A stretch of DNA of 64,000 nucleotides from Prevotella sp. UBA2456 (GCA_002342415.1 DDPY01000027.1:1-64000), one strand, 5' to 3'. Shown: positions 25,635 to 34,920, counted from the first letter of the stretch. Notes: generated from the letters alone by a model not told the origin. A program made the numbers and translations.

Positions 25635-27830
25635 TTAGTCTTTGATGGATTCCCAGCGCAGTACGGCACCATTGCGGCGGGCTGGGTCGGCACCGGTGAA
25701 GTCCATCGAGTAGGGGCTGCCCGTAGTGGGACTCTTGCCGATATACTTGTGTGTGCGCATCGACATCAGCATGAACTCCTGATCCAGATAGTCCTGCCAG
25801 AGGAACACCTCGGCCTTCTTCTCGTCCTTGGTCAGCCGTACATCACCTGCAATGCCGAAGCCAGAGCAGGACACATAGCGGCCGTCCTCACACTGTAGGA
25901 TGACCTTGCCCTGTCCCTTGTCGATGATACGGAAACGGGTCAGCCGCTCGTTGTTCTTCTCTTGCGGGGTGAGGTCTGGATGTGTAGGCATGGCCACATC
26001 GTGCAGCAGTCCATGCTTCAGGGCTATGGCGGGTCGTCCCGTAGCCTGGTTGATGATGCGGAAGGTCTTGCCGTAGGGGATGTTCTGGCTGCGGTCGGCC
26101 TTGGGCTCCACAACGGTGAAGTTGTCAAACTCGGCAAAACCGCCTTGCTTGCCCTTGCGGTTAAAACAGAACAAGGCATGGCGCGAGCCCTGAAAGGTGA
26201 TGAGCTGATACGACAGCGGCATCTCACGCCCCAGCGGACGGTAATGCTCGCCGTTCAGCGAGTACTCGTAGTGGGCCTTGTCGTGGTCGAAGTCGCCCAC
26301 CATGCGGAGCCACACCCTCTTAATAGGAGCGTCGCAGGACGCGATGCCCAGCGTGACGGTGTCGTTGGTGGCTTGCTCATAGCAGCGCAGAAGCAGGCCA
26401 TAGTGGCCTTGCTCGATGCCAATCCACGAGCAGGGCACATTGATGTTGCCCAGTCCGGCCACGTCGCCTTCCTTCATGCCGCCCACATACAGTTCGACAG
26501 TGGCAATGCTCTTCGGACCGATGACGCGCTGGGTCAGCGTGTTACGGGCCCACATCAGCTGTTCGGCAGGCTGTGCCTGCAGCCGCAGACGGCCGTTCTT
26601 CAGGCTCCACATCTTGTCATCGGGGTTATGGTTCCACTGCCAGATGCGGCCCAGCTGCTTGCCGTCGAAGTTTTCGCTTCTGTCATAGGGAGCTTTGGGA
26701 AGACTGGTTGGACTAGTTAAACTAGTCTTACTAGTTATACTAGGATTGGTTGATATTGTCGGCTTGAACCACGTTCTTGGTGCACGACCCAGGTTGCCCT
26801 CGAGACCGAGCATGGGCCAGCCGTCCTTCCAAGTGATGGGAGCCAGGGTGACCGTGCGGCCTATGGAGTGGAAGTCCATCATCAGCAGTGCCCACCACTG
26901 TCCGCTCTGGTCTTCTACGATGCCGCCCTGATGGATATTGGTGCAGGCGGTGGCATCCTTGTCTACCTGTGGAATACCGAACTTCGTCCCATTGTGCCCG
27001 ATGCGATACTTCTCACCCTTAGGCACCTGTGTCAGCGGTGCCTGATGGTAGCCGAAGGTCTCGTCGGCAGTAATGGTGATGGTCTCGTAGGGGCCCCAGA
27101 TGCTCTTCGAACGCGAGCAAAGGGTGCGCCCATTGGGATAGTAGTCGGTGGAGATGAGGTAGTACATGCCATTGATTTTGTACATGTGGTGACCTTCGCC
27201 CACGGCACTGCCCTCTGGGATGATGGTGCGCTCGGTCGCCTCGATGGGACCGCTCATGTCGGGTTTCAGTTCCGTACATTTTACTTCACCATAGCCATGA
27301 ATGGCATAGATTTTCCCGTCATCATCAAACAGCACCGAGAGGTCGTAGATGCGTCCTTGCATGTTGTGGTGCTTCCACGGCCCGCGTATATCTTTCGCTG
27401 TATAGCACTGCAGTCCCTTGCCGTTGATGTTGGAGTAGACATAGAACTGCCCGTTGGCATAGCGGATGCAGGGGGCCCAGATGCCCTGACCGTAGATCTC
27501 CTTGTGGTTCTTCAGCGCGAAGGCATCGTCTGGGAAATCAAAGCGGTCGAAGCAGTAGCTGATGTTCTCCCAGTTCACGAGGTCCTTGGAGTGGAGTATC
27601 ACCAGTCCGGGCACGGTGTGCATCGTGGTGCCTGCCAGATAGTAGTCATCGCCCACGCGCAGGATGTCGGGATCGGAGAACTCGTCATAGAACAGCGGGT
27701 TGGTGAATGTCCCGTTACCGTTGTCTGCCGTCCAGCTCTGCTGGGCACTTGCCGTGCTCAGATAGGGAACGAGCACGGAGCACGGAGCAATGAAAATGAG
27801 AAATATGGAAATGATAAAACGTCGCATCAT
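25635..27830 (-). CDS. GH43 enzyme (beta-xylosidase/alpha-L-arabinofuranosidase type), multidomain
   Basis: The 731-residue protein has a five-bladed GH43 propeller (about 40-345) with likely base D53 (SDPDI), pKa modulator D163 (YDLS) and acid E212 (GEGHH). It continues with a GH43 C2-type beta-sandwich (about 385-590) and a C-terminal fascin-like or CBM-like domain (about 600-730). The linker at 361-379 is a Thr-Ser repeat encoded by a 9-bp array. The signal peptide also holds a small 7-bp DNA repeat (GAGCACG at 27771 and 27778). Two adjacent ATGs are possible starts. It probably trims arabino-oligosaccharides after import. Confidence 0.9.
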   Translation of the reverse strand: MMRRFIISIFLIFIAPCSVLVPYLSTASAQQSWTADNGNGTFTNPLFYDEFSDPDILRVGDDYYLAGTTMHTVPGLVILHSKDLVNWENISYCFDRFDFPDDAFALKNHKEIYGQGIWAPCIRYANGQFYVYSNINGKGLQCYTAKDIRGPWKHHNMQGRIYDLSVLFDDDGKIYAIHGYGEVKCTELKPDMSGPIEATERTIIPEGSAVGEGHHMYKINGMYYLISTDYYPNGRTLCSRSKSIWGPYETITITADETFGYHQAPLTQVPKGEKYRIGHNGTKFGIPQVDKDATACTNIHQGGIVEDQSGQWWALLMMDFHSIGRTVTLAPITWKDGWPMLGLEGNLGRAPRTWFKPTISTNPSITSKTSLTSPTSLPKAPYDRSENFDGKQLGRIWQWNHNPDDKMWSLKNGRLRLQAQPAEQLMWARNTLTQRVIGPKSIATVELYVGGMKEGDVAGLGNINVPCSWIGIEQGHYGLLLRCYEQATNDTVTLGIASCDAPIKRVWLRMVGDFDHDKAHYEYSLNGEHYRPLGREMPLSYQLITFQGSRHALFCFNRKGKQGGFAEFDNFTVVEPKADRSQNIPYGKTFRIINQATGRPAIALKHGLLHDVAMPTHPDLTPQEKNNERLTRFRIIDKGQGKVILQCEDGRYVSCSGFGIAGDVRLTKDEKKAEVFLWQDYLDQEFMLMSMRTHKYIGKSPTTGSPYSMDFTGADPARRNGAVLRWESIKD
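26702..26748. repeat. 9-bp ACTAGTT repeat inside GH43 linker
   Basis: CTAG occurs at 26713, 26722, 26731 and 26740, with a CTGG variant at 26704, exactly 9 bases apart. The units read NNACTAGTT or close variants and encode x-Thr-Ser triplets. The same unit and period occur between ftsW and murD at 47736. Confidence 0.9.
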
Positions 27831-27847
27831 ATTATATATTTAACTAT

Positions 27848-27897
27848 CAACTCTCAACTGTCAACTCTCAACTGTCAACTCTCACCTCTCAACTAAC
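27848..27897. repeat. 14-bp tandem repeat at GH43/GH43 junction
   Basis: CAACTCTCAACTGT is repeated exactly at 27848 and 27862, then a variant at 27876 and a partial copy at 27890. The array fills the intergenic gap and supplies the last codons and the stop codon (TGA) of the upstream arabinanase. Confidence 0.9.
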
Positions 27898-28904
27898 ACC
27901 GGCCATCCGTCAGGAGTCCATTCTATCTTGCGTTGAACGAGTATGGCCGCTCCCTTATGGGCTGCACTATAGCCGTGACTGATATAAATATCCTCACCGT
28001 TCAGGTTGTAGGCAGCGCAATGGCCGATGGCCTCAAACTGCTGCTTGTCGCCTTCTATCACCAGTGTGCCGCCACCTTCGCGCATATCCTCGCCGTAGCG
28101 GTCCAGATACGGGCCGTCTACCGTCTTGCTGCGGCCTACGGCTACGCGGTAGGTGCTCTTGCTACCCATGCAGCAATAGTCCCACGACACAAAGAGATAG
28201 TAGTAGCCTCCGTGCTTCATGATAAACGGAGCCTCGATGGCATTCGTTCCGGCATACTTGCTGGTAGGGTTGGCCATCCGGTTGTTGTTCTTGGGTGAGT
28301 AGCGGCGTGCAATGGTACGGGGCTTCTCGCCCTTTGCCATGTGCATCGTGGTGTCCAGGCGAACCATCTGTATACCGTCCCAGAATGAGCCCCATACCAA
28401 CCAGGGCTGATCATGATCGTCGATAATGAAGTTCGGGTCGATGGCATTCCAGTTGTCGCGCTTCTCCTTTGAGGTGACAATACAGCCTTCGTCATTCCAG
28501 ACGGGGAACGACAGCGAGCGGTTGCTCAGCAGTCCGATGGCAGAGCCGTTTTTGCCGAATGTCGAGCAGCTGTAGGCGAGCCACCAACGCCCGTGCCATT
28601 TGATGATGTCCGGAGCCCACACATGATGGGTAAAGCCGGGCACCGAGTCACGGGTCCACTCTGGCATCACCGTCATCACGGGCTGAGGCAGCACCGTCCA
28701 TGTCTTACGGTCTTTGGAAGTCATCTGCTGGATGCCTAAGCCCGTAGCATAGATATAGTAAGTACTGTCCTCGTATGCCATCACTGGGTCGTGTGCCATA
28801 GGCGTGTCCGTCTGGAAAGCCTCACGAGGGAATCGGTGCCGTTGTTGCGAATAGAGGGTGGTGCTCGCCAGGAGCACCACCGCGATAGAAAGGAAATGTT
28901 TCAT
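27882..28904 (-). CDS. GH43 endo-alpha-1,5-L-arabinanase
   Basis: The 340-residue exported enzyme is a single five-bladed propeller domain. Likely catalytic residues are base D39 (AHDPVM), pKa modulator D156 (NAIDPNF) and acid E224 (NAIEAPF). Block spacing and the HHVWAPDI and GGYYYLFVSWDYCC motifs fit endo-arabinanases. There is a signal peptide (1-19) without a lipobox, so it is likely periplasmic and would shorten imported arabino-oligosaccharides. The final Leu-Val-Glu-Arg and the stop are written by the 14-bp repeat that fills the junction. Confidence 0.92.
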   Translation of the reverse strand: MKHFLSIAVVLLASTTLYSQQRHRFPREAFQTDTPMAHDPVMAYEDSTYYIYATGLGIQQMTSKDRKTWTVLPQPVMTVMPEWTRDSVPGFTHHVWAPDIIKWHGRWWLAYSCSTFGKNGSAIGLLSNRSLSFPVWNDEGCIVTSKEKRDNWNAIDPNFIIDDHDQPWLVWGSFWDGIQMVRLDTTMHMAKGEKPRTIARRYSPKNNNRMANPTSKYAGTNAIEAPFIMKHGGYYYLFVSWDYCCMGSKSTYRVAVGRSKTVDGPYLDRYGEDMREGGGTLVIEGDKQQFEAIGHCAAYNLNGEDIYISHGYSAAHKGAAILVQRKIEWTPDGWPVLVER

Positions 28905-28928
28905 CTAGTTCTTTGGATGGACAGTCAG

Positions 28929-30842
28929 TTACTTCTTCTTACCCCAGTAGCTCTTCTCACCGTTGATACCAGCGTATACAATAGTATGCTTGCGGGGATT
29001 GGCCTCCCAGTCGCACTCGCGCTGCACCTTCAGCTCTACACCGTTGGCAGTCAGCGTGTTCGTGCCGGCATTGAAGCTCCACTTACCACCCTTCCAGATA
29101 CCGTCGGTGATACTGCCGTCGGCAGCAAAGGTCATCGTGGACGACTCCTTCATCACACCATACTGGTAGCCCAGGTCGATGTGCTCCCAGGTGCCGGCAA
29201 TCTCGTCTGCGGTAATAGCCACGTCGGGTACGGCAGCATAGCGCTCAGGCATCACCACGGGCCAGCCGTTGCTCAGCCACTTGATGCTGCGCACACCACC
29301 CAGCATGACGGCATTGGGCGCATTGCCTCCCGCCGTTGTCGGGAAGCGCTGCTGGGAGGCATAGTACCAGTTGCCACTACCGTCCTCAAAGACAGCACAG
29401 TGGCTGATACCTACCCAGCCCTGACTGCCACTGAACTTGTACGGATGGGTCAGCACTGTTGCGTCGTTGCCCATCGACTGATAGGTACCATCGATAGTGG
29501 CAGAGCGTGCTATACGTGTGTTGTATGGAACTAACAGACCGTCGTAGGCCATGAAGAGATAATAGTAACCGTCGTGATAGACAACTTCGGGAGCCTCTGA
29601 TCCCTGCCAGCGACTGCCGTTAGTACGGGTCCAGATGCGCTTTCCGTAGCCGTTGTCTGCCAGTCCTTGGGGCGATGTAGCCCAGGGGTCGCCCAGTTCC
29701 TTCATTGTCTTACCTGTCTCGGGATTCAACTGTACGGCAGCAAAGCCGGAGTGCCAGGAACCATAGATGAGCCAGTGCTCGCCATTAGGCGTAATGACAA
29801 AGGTGGGGTCGATGGCATTGAAGTAGAAGTAGCCCTCCCAGTTGTCGGCTGCCGGGCGGCTCCAGCCGTCTTTGCCCTTGTCTGATGACGAGCAGATGAC
29901 ATAGCCTTTGTCTTCCCACTTGTTGGTTGCAGGGTCGCTGGTCTCCATCAGTCCGATATAGGCACGCTCCGTCCATGAGCCGTCGAAGGCTTCTGAGGTG
30001 GGCTTGCCACTCTTCAGGTAGTTGTCCACCACCACACAGTAGTACATGCGGTAGAGCCCGTTTTTCACCTTGCGGGCACAGGGAGCCCAGTAGCCATACT
30101 GTGGGTTAGTAACATTGGGCAGCCCCTGCTTGGCGCGTATCTCGTTCATCTTGGTCAGTACCCATGACGGAGTGCTTGTCATCGTGCCACCAAGATATTC
30201 CCAGTTCACCAGGTCTATAGAGCGGCGAGCGTGGAAATGGCCACCCTTTGCATGCTCGTTGCCATACGATGCATCTGTCTGGTACATATAATAGTAGCCA
30301 TCGTCAGCCTTCATCACCGTGGGGTCATGGACATTGGCCAGATTCCATTGGGCACGCTGGCTCCATGCCGACATGCTGCGGTAGTCATCAACATAGGTAG
30401 GAGCTTTCCAGGTATCCAGGCTGCTGCTGGTCTCGGCAGCGGTAGTGAAGGTGACATCCTCGGAATATTTCACCTCACTGCTGGTCTGCACATAGGCACG
30501 TACATGATAGGTTGTCTGGGCTTTCAGTCCTGCCAGAGTCACCGTCATGTTCGACGAAGTTGCCGTCTGCTTGGTGCCGTTGATGTCGGGGTTTGCTGCT
30601 GTTCCGTAGCACACACCACGGCTGGTGATGGCTGAACCGGTAGCTGTGGCAGAGACTACTGCCGTGTTTGCCGTGATGGCCGACACAACGGGAGTCGTTA
30701 CGTTCAGTGCCGTAGTGGCACCTCCTCCGCCACTTGTTCCGCCACCGTTGTCATTAGCATCATCGCCGCCGCAAGCCGTCAGCATCAATCCTGTAGTCAG
30801 CAGGCACGACAATAATACTTTCATTTTGTTTTTCTTGTTCAT
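28929..30842 (-). CDS. Surface lipoprotein GH43 endo-arabinanase
   Basis: The 637-residue protein has a lipobox (LMLTAC, Cys24) followed by Asp and Gly residues, a feature of surface-exported Bacteroidota lipoproteins. A fibronectin-III-like domain follows (about 48-136), then the GH43 propeller (about 160-540) with D173 (VHDPTV), D345 (NAIDPTF) and E416 (GSEAPEV). The small C-terminal beta-barrel (about 548-637, ITADEIAGTWEH) is the one seen in extracellular endo-arabinanases. It should make the first surface cut in arabinan so that SusCD can import the products. It starts its own transcript, with a promoter at 30883-30890. An alternative ATG lies six codons in. Confidence 0.93.
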   Translation of the reverse strand: MNKKNKMKVLLSCLLTTGLMLTACGGDDANDNGGGTSGGGGATTALNVTTPVVSAITANTAVVSATATGSAITSRGVCYGTAANPDINGTKQTATSSNMTVTLAGLKAQTTYHVRAYVQTSSEVKYSEDVTFTTAAETSSSLDTWKAPTYVDDYRSMSAWSQRAQWNLANVHDPTVMKADDGYYYMYQTDASYGNEHAKGGHFHARRSIDLVNWEYLGGTMTSTPSWVLTKMNEIRAKQGLPNVTNPQYGYWAPCARKVKNGLYRMYYCVVVDNYLKSGKPTSEAFDGSWTERAYIGLMETSDPATNKWEDKGYVICSSSDKGKDGWSRPAADNWEGYFYFNAIDPTFVITPNGEHWLIYGSWHSGFAAVQLNPETGKTMKELGDPWATSPQGLADNGYGKRIWTRTNGSRWQGSEAPEVVYHDGYYYLFMAYDGLLVPYNTRIARSATIDGTYQSMGNDATVLTHPYKFSGSQGWVGISHCAVFEDGSGNWYYASQQRFPTTAGGNAPNAVMLGGVRSIKWLSNGWPVVMPERYAAVPDVAITADEIAGTWEHIDLGYQYGVMKESSTMTFAADGSITDGIWKGGKWSFNAGTNTLTANGVELKVQRECDWEANPRKHTIVYAGINGEKSYWGKKK

Positions 30843-30882
30843 AATGTTTTATTGTTTTAGTGTGTAATTTTCATATTTCCTG

Positions 30883-30890
30883 CAAAGATA
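30883..30890 (-). promoter_or_regulatory. Promoter -7 element for the PUL2 enzyme operon
   Basis: On the minus strand this reads TATCTTTG (TAnnTTTG). It gives a leader of about 35-40 nt to the ATG at 30842. With the terminator at 31133-31169, it makes the enzyme genes a second transcription unit. Confidence 0.65.
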
Positions 30891-30993
30891 AGCATTTTCC
30901 ATAAAACTACCAAATTTCTTATGACACTTTCTATTACTTTAGCACAAACTTCCGCCCTCATTCCTCAGAACGCTCTCGGTTCATCAAGGCTTT

Positions 30994-31114
30994 AGCCTGC
31001 TTTTAGGCTCCTTTCAGCCTGCTTATAGCCTGCTTATAGGCATACTCAAGAGTGAGGCAGTAAGCAGCCTGAAAGCAGCCTAAAGCGAGAGTAAAGCGAG
31101 GCTAAATCGAGACA
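30994..31114. repeat. 11 x 11-bp tandem array with inverted halves
   Basis: The 121 bases divide exactly into eleven 11-bp units. The left units are versions of AGCCTGCTTAT. The right units (for example GTAAGCAGCCT and GAAAGCAGCCT) resemble its reverse complement, so the array can fold back on itself. It occupies most of the gap between the binding-protein gene and the next operon. I see no open frame in it. Confidence 0.85.
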
Positions 31115-31132
31115 ATTTGCGAAAACGCAAAG

Positions 31133-31169
31133 AAAAAAGCAAGGAAATCTGCTGAGAGATTCCCTTGCT
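31133..31169 (-). terminator. Intrinsic terminator after susC-susD-binding protein
   Basis: AGCAAGGAAATCT and AGATTCCCTTGCT pair over 13 bases with one mismatch around a 6-nt loop. On the minus strand the stem is followed by six T. It lies 20 bases after the stop of the binding-protein gene. Confidence 0.85.
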
Positions 31170-31188
31170 CCTTATTCTGATTCAGAGA

Positions 31189-33111
31189 TTACTCAAATAC
31201 AATGTGGGCACCTTCCATTGTGAGGTAGAAGTTCACATCGCTTGCATCGACCGTAATGCCTGTATAGGTCTGAGTGTAAGTATTACCATCGCTACCCAGT
31301 GTTACGGCCTTCACGTCGGCAGTACCATCACCCTTGTTGGTGACCGACAGCGTAACCAGACCTTCGTTCATAGCCTCAAGCCATGCAGCCCAGTCGGTAT
31401 GGTCGCATGCAGCGGTGCAAGTGCCATAGCCATTACCCCAACCGTAGTTGTCGGCACGCAGCACGGCATACTCACCGTCAGCACCCAGCGTCAGGTCGGC
31501 CTTGCAAACCACTGCCAGGTAGTTGTTCCAGTTAGCACCACCGTTCGTGTAGTTGCGGAAACGGGTAGTAACCGTGTGACCTGCAGGAACCTTGATAGGA
31601 TCAGACTTCGCTCCGAAGAACGGAGTAGTGTTATCCTCGTTACCCAGTACGCCATCAAACTCAAGGTGAGCCTTCTCCAGAGTCAGGCTGAAGTAGAAGT
31701 CGTTAGGATCGGAAACAGTGATACCCTTGTAGGTCTGGGTATAGATGTTGGCATCGCTACCCACGGTAACAGCCTCCACGTCGGCAGTGCCGTCACCATT
31801 GTTGGTCACCTGGACAGTCACCTTACCTCCATTCATTGCAGCAAGCCAAGCGGCCCAGTCGCTATGGCTGCAAGTAGCGGTGCAAGTGCCATAGCCATTG
31901 CCCCAACCAAAGTTGTCGGCACGCAGCACGGCATACTCGCCATCAGCACCCAAGGTCAGGTCACCCTTGCTGAGCACAACGAGATAGTTCTCCCAGTTGC
32001 TGCCACCTGCGGTGTAGTTGGTGAAGGTCGTGATGAAGGTCTCGTTAGGAGCAATCTTCACCAGACCGCTACGGGCACCGAAGAACGGAGTTGAGTTGTC
32101 GGCAGCACCCAGGAGCGTGTACATCTTGTCCACCACTTCTAACTGTATGGAAGAGACAACAGCCTTTTTGGCAGCCTCACCCTTCGATGTCTTATTATAG
32201 GCAGCGACAATGGTCTTCGTTCCTATAGAATTCAAATCAGGCACAACATTGATGGTCAGTTTTTCACCAGTAACAGTCTTAATACCGCCTTCACCAAAAT
32301 CGACTTCTGCCGAAATAGCTGAAATAATATCGCTAAGCGGAGTAGCTACTAATACCTTCTTAGGAGCCTTCAGGGTCATCGATATGGGCTCATAATCCTT
32401 GGTATCATCAACAGGATCAATGTTTGATTCTATGACATTCACAAATGAACCCTCTACACCTAAGGTGACACGGATATTCTCGTTGGTAGGCTCTGGATTG
32501 TGATTTACCAAATCAGGACGTGAGTAAGTCTTCGTGAAATTCTCACCTTCGTACTTGATTGTCAAACCGCCATTCGAGCGGTCTACAGTCACCTTTACCA
32601 AGCCATTCATTCCCTGAACTGTATCATCAATGTCATCAGCTCCAGAAGTGTTGGTAAAGTTACCAGAGATATAGTTATCGCGGTCTGTATCAGTGAAGAT
32701 GTCACCCCATTCAGAGTTCTTGGTACGGTCATTGTCGTAACGCATGACACCATACTCATAGTAGCCACCGCCACGAGGATTGATGCTGACATCGTTGGTA
32801 ATGACGGTATAGAAGTTCTTGTAGTACTTGTTATCAGGATTCACCGTCAGGTTGATAATCATCTCCAATGTACCACCGGCAGGCACCACGTGCGACTTTC
32901 CTAATGTCCAGAAAGGAGCATTCAAGGAGGTAGTTCCAATACTATACAGACCTACTTCTGGTGTCTTGGAGTTGGCGATAGAATCGAGCTTATCATCGAG
33001 CCAGTTAGGAGCACCTACCTTATAGATTTCGCTGCCCTCACAGCCCGTCAGCATCAGCATTCCGAGCATTGCCAAGCAGAAACCTGAAACTAATTTATTT
33101 AGCTTTTTCAT
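31189..33111 (-). CDS. SusE/SusF-position surface glycan-binding lipoprotein
   Basis: The 640-residue lipoprotein (lipobox LMLTGC, Cys24) occupies the third position after susC-susD, where surface glycan-binding proteins lie. It holds three related beta-sandwich domains (about 50-225, 333-485 and 488-640), with an Ig-like Big_3-type domain near 240-330. Domains two and three are very close (both carry LTLGADGEYAVLRADN and GWGNGYGTC) and look recently duplicated. The repeated aromatic and Cys-rich GWGNGYGTC...DWAAWL block is a candidate binding face. No enzyme motif is present. It probably captures arabinan for SusCD. A terminator follows. Confidence 0.82.
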   Translation of the reverse strand: MKKLNKLVSGFCLAMLGMLMLTGCEGSEIYKVGAPNWLDDKLDSIANSKTPEVGLYSIGTTSLNAPFWTLGKSHVVPAGGTLEMIINLTVNPDNKYYKNFYTVITNDVSINPRGGGYYEYGVMRYDNDRTKNSEWGDIFTDTDRDNYISGNFTNTSGADDIDDTVQGMNGLVKVTVDRSNGGLTIKYEGENFTKTYSRPDLVNHNPEPTNENIRVTLGVEGSFVNVIESNIDPVDDTKDYEPISMTLKAPKKVLVATPLSDIISAISAEVDFGEGGIKTVTGEKLTINVVPDLNSIGTKTIVAAYNKTSKGEAAKKAVVSSIQLEVVDKMYTLLGAADNSTPFFGARSGLVKIAPNETFITTFTNYTAGGSNWENYLVVLSKGDLTLGADGEYAVLRADNFGWGNGYGTCTATCSHSDWAAWLAAMNGGKVTVQVTNNGDGTADVEAVTVGSDANIYTQTYKGITVSDPNDFYFSLTLEKAHLEFDGVLGNEDNTTPFFGAKSDPIKVPAGHTVTTRFRNYTNGGANWNNYLAVVCKADLTLGADGEYAVLRADNYGWGNGYGTCTAACDHTDWAAWLEAMNEGLVTLSVTNKGDGTADVKAVTLGSDGNTYTQTYTGITVDASDVNFYLTMEGAHIVFE

Positions 33112-33144
33112 AATTGTTTTCTGTTTTGAGATTTAGAATATTCT

Positions 33145-34920
33145 TCATTTAAGGTCAACAACCGGATGTACTTTCCATCCCTTGCCTGTGAAGTAAGAAG
33201 AGTTGTCTGTGCTATAGTTTGCTGAGTTACCCTTCAGGTTGGGGTTCACACTCGTAAGAGACTGTACGATAGGCAGGAACTCATGTCCTGGAGAATATGT
33301 ATCGAACGAACTCTTAATACGCGAATCACTACCCTTATCAGCATAGCTGACGGAATTCTTTACCAATGCTTTATCAGTAGTTCTGAGGAATGTACCGTGC
33401 TCCTTCATCTGCTGGAGACGGCCCTGATCATAGAAGAATCCCCAACGAATCAAGTCAAAGCCACGACCCCACTCGCAACCAAACTCCTTCGGACGCTCCA
33501 CGTTGGCAATCTGCTCAAACAGTTTATCCGCATTGCCTGCGAAGTCAGCCAGTTCCAGGTCTTCCAAATTGGCGCGCTCACGAACGGCATTGATCCAGTC
33601 GATAGCCTGCTGGGTAGGACCGTTCACCTCGTTTTCGCACTCGGCAGCACGCAACAGTACGTCGGAGTAGCGCATCAGTCGAAGGTTGATACCATCACGC
33701 AGACCTACCACAATCTTGCTGTAAAGACCTGTGCGCAGATTAGTGTGCTTAGCTACGGGCAGACCGCCATTGTTATTGTTGGTGACAATGTAGTCGGTAG
33801 CAACCAACTTGGTCGTATAGCACTTGTTGCCATACTCGAAGTCGTCCCAGTCATCCTCGTAGGTTCCAATAGTCCAATAGAGACGTGGATCAAGCTTGTC
33901 CTCAATAGTCTTCTCAGCCTTGAACAGGTCGTAGAGCCAGTTAGAAGCAGAGATGTCAGCCCAACCGCCATAATCGCCAGGACCGAAGTTACTCTCGATA
34001 GCGGAACCCTGTGTGGCATTAGGAGTCGTGTTAACGGGAGTCCACTCTTCTTCCGTACCTTGTGAACCGTAGTCAAGGAACTGAATTTCAAAGAGACTCT
34101 CGGCATTGTTCTCGTAGGCTGAGCCTTCACGGAAGTTGTCGCCATAGTTCTCCATCAGGCGGTAGGTACCATACTTCTTGTTACCACCATCACTGGTGTT
34201 CAGAATATCTTTCAAGACTGCAAGAGCCTCGCTGTACTTATGACGCATCATCAGTGCACGGGCATAGAAACCGGCAGCTGCACCACTGGTGGCGCGACCC
34301 TGAGCCCACTGGTCACCTAAGTCACGAGAAGGCAGTAGTGTCATGGCCGTACTGAAATCCTTTTCTACCAAGTCGAATACTTCGTCGTATGTAGAATTGC
34401 CTGCATAGAGGTCATTCAGTTTTGCATTGGCATCATAGGTAGTAATCAGTGGCGGGTTCTGATAGTATCCAGCCAGATTATAATAAGCCAAGCCGCGAAT
34501 GAAGTGAGCCTGTCCCTTGATGTACTTCATAGCCTCGGTCATATTCACTCCCTCAGCATCCGTACGTGACAAAATAAAATTACATACGTTGATAGTATAG
34601 AAATACTCACGCCAAGGCCACTCGGGAATGTCCATAGTAACGGGAACATTATAGTCGTCGAAGGGCAGATACCACTGCTGTGAGGAGTTCCAGCACTCAT
34701 CACCGCGACAAACATCAATCATATAGCCTACACGAGCGAAGGAACCCTCCATGCGCAGGTGGTTGTATGCGGCAATAACACTCTCCTCCAATTCCTCTGC
34801 AGTCTTACCAAATAGGTCGGCACTTTGCTGGTTGGGGTTCTCTACGTCCAGTTTGTCGCTGCACGAAGTGAGCATGCCAAAGCCCAATAAAAGGGCAAGT
34901 GAAATATTATGTAGTTTCAT
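33145..34920 (-). CDS. SusD/RagB-type glycan-binding lipoprotein (PUL2)
   Basis: The 591-residue lipoprotein has a lipobox (GMLTSC, Cys20), a SusD-like N-terminal region with the GQAHFIRGLAYYNLAGYYQN helix pair (about 133-152) and a RagB/SusD C-terminal half (RLMRYSDVLLRAAECENEVN, then the FGCEWGRGFDLIRWG block). It starts 21 bases after susC and should form the binding lid of the SusC pore. The substrate is inferred as arabinan or RG-I side chains from the downstream enzymes. Confidence 0.95.
   Translation of the reverse strand: MKLHNISLALLLGFGMLTSCSDKLDVENPNQQSADLFGKTAEELEESVIAAYNHLRMEGSFARVGYMIDVCRGDECWNSSQQWYLPFDDYNVPVTMDIPEWPWREYFYTINVCNFILSRTDAEGVNMTEAMKYIKGQAHFIRGLAYYNLAGYYQNPPLITTYDANAKLNDLYAGNSTYDEVFDLVEKDFSTAMTLLPSRDLGDQWAQGRATSGAAAGFYARALMMRHKYSEALAVLKDILNTSDGGNKKYGTYRLMENYGDNFREGSAYENNAESLFEIQFLDYGSQGTEEEWTPVNTTPNATQGSAIESNFGPGDYGGWADISASNWLYDLFKAEKTIEDKLDPRLYWTIGTYEDDWDDFEYGNKCYTTKLVATDYIVTNNNNGGLPVAKHTNLRTGLYSKIVVGLRDGINLRLMRYSDVLLRAAECENEVNGPTQQAIDWINAVRERANLEDLELADFAGNADKLFEQIANVERPKEFGCEWGRGFDLIRWGFFYDQGRLQQMKEHGTFLRTTDKALVKNSVSYADKGSDSRIKSSFDTYSPGHEFLPIVQSLTSVNPNLKGNSANYSTDNSSYFTGKGWKVHPVVDLK

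Noticed and set aside
30994..31114. CRISPR-like array
   Set aside because: The units are contiguous with no unique spacers, and no cas gene is present. The same holds for the arrays at 18034 and 38338.
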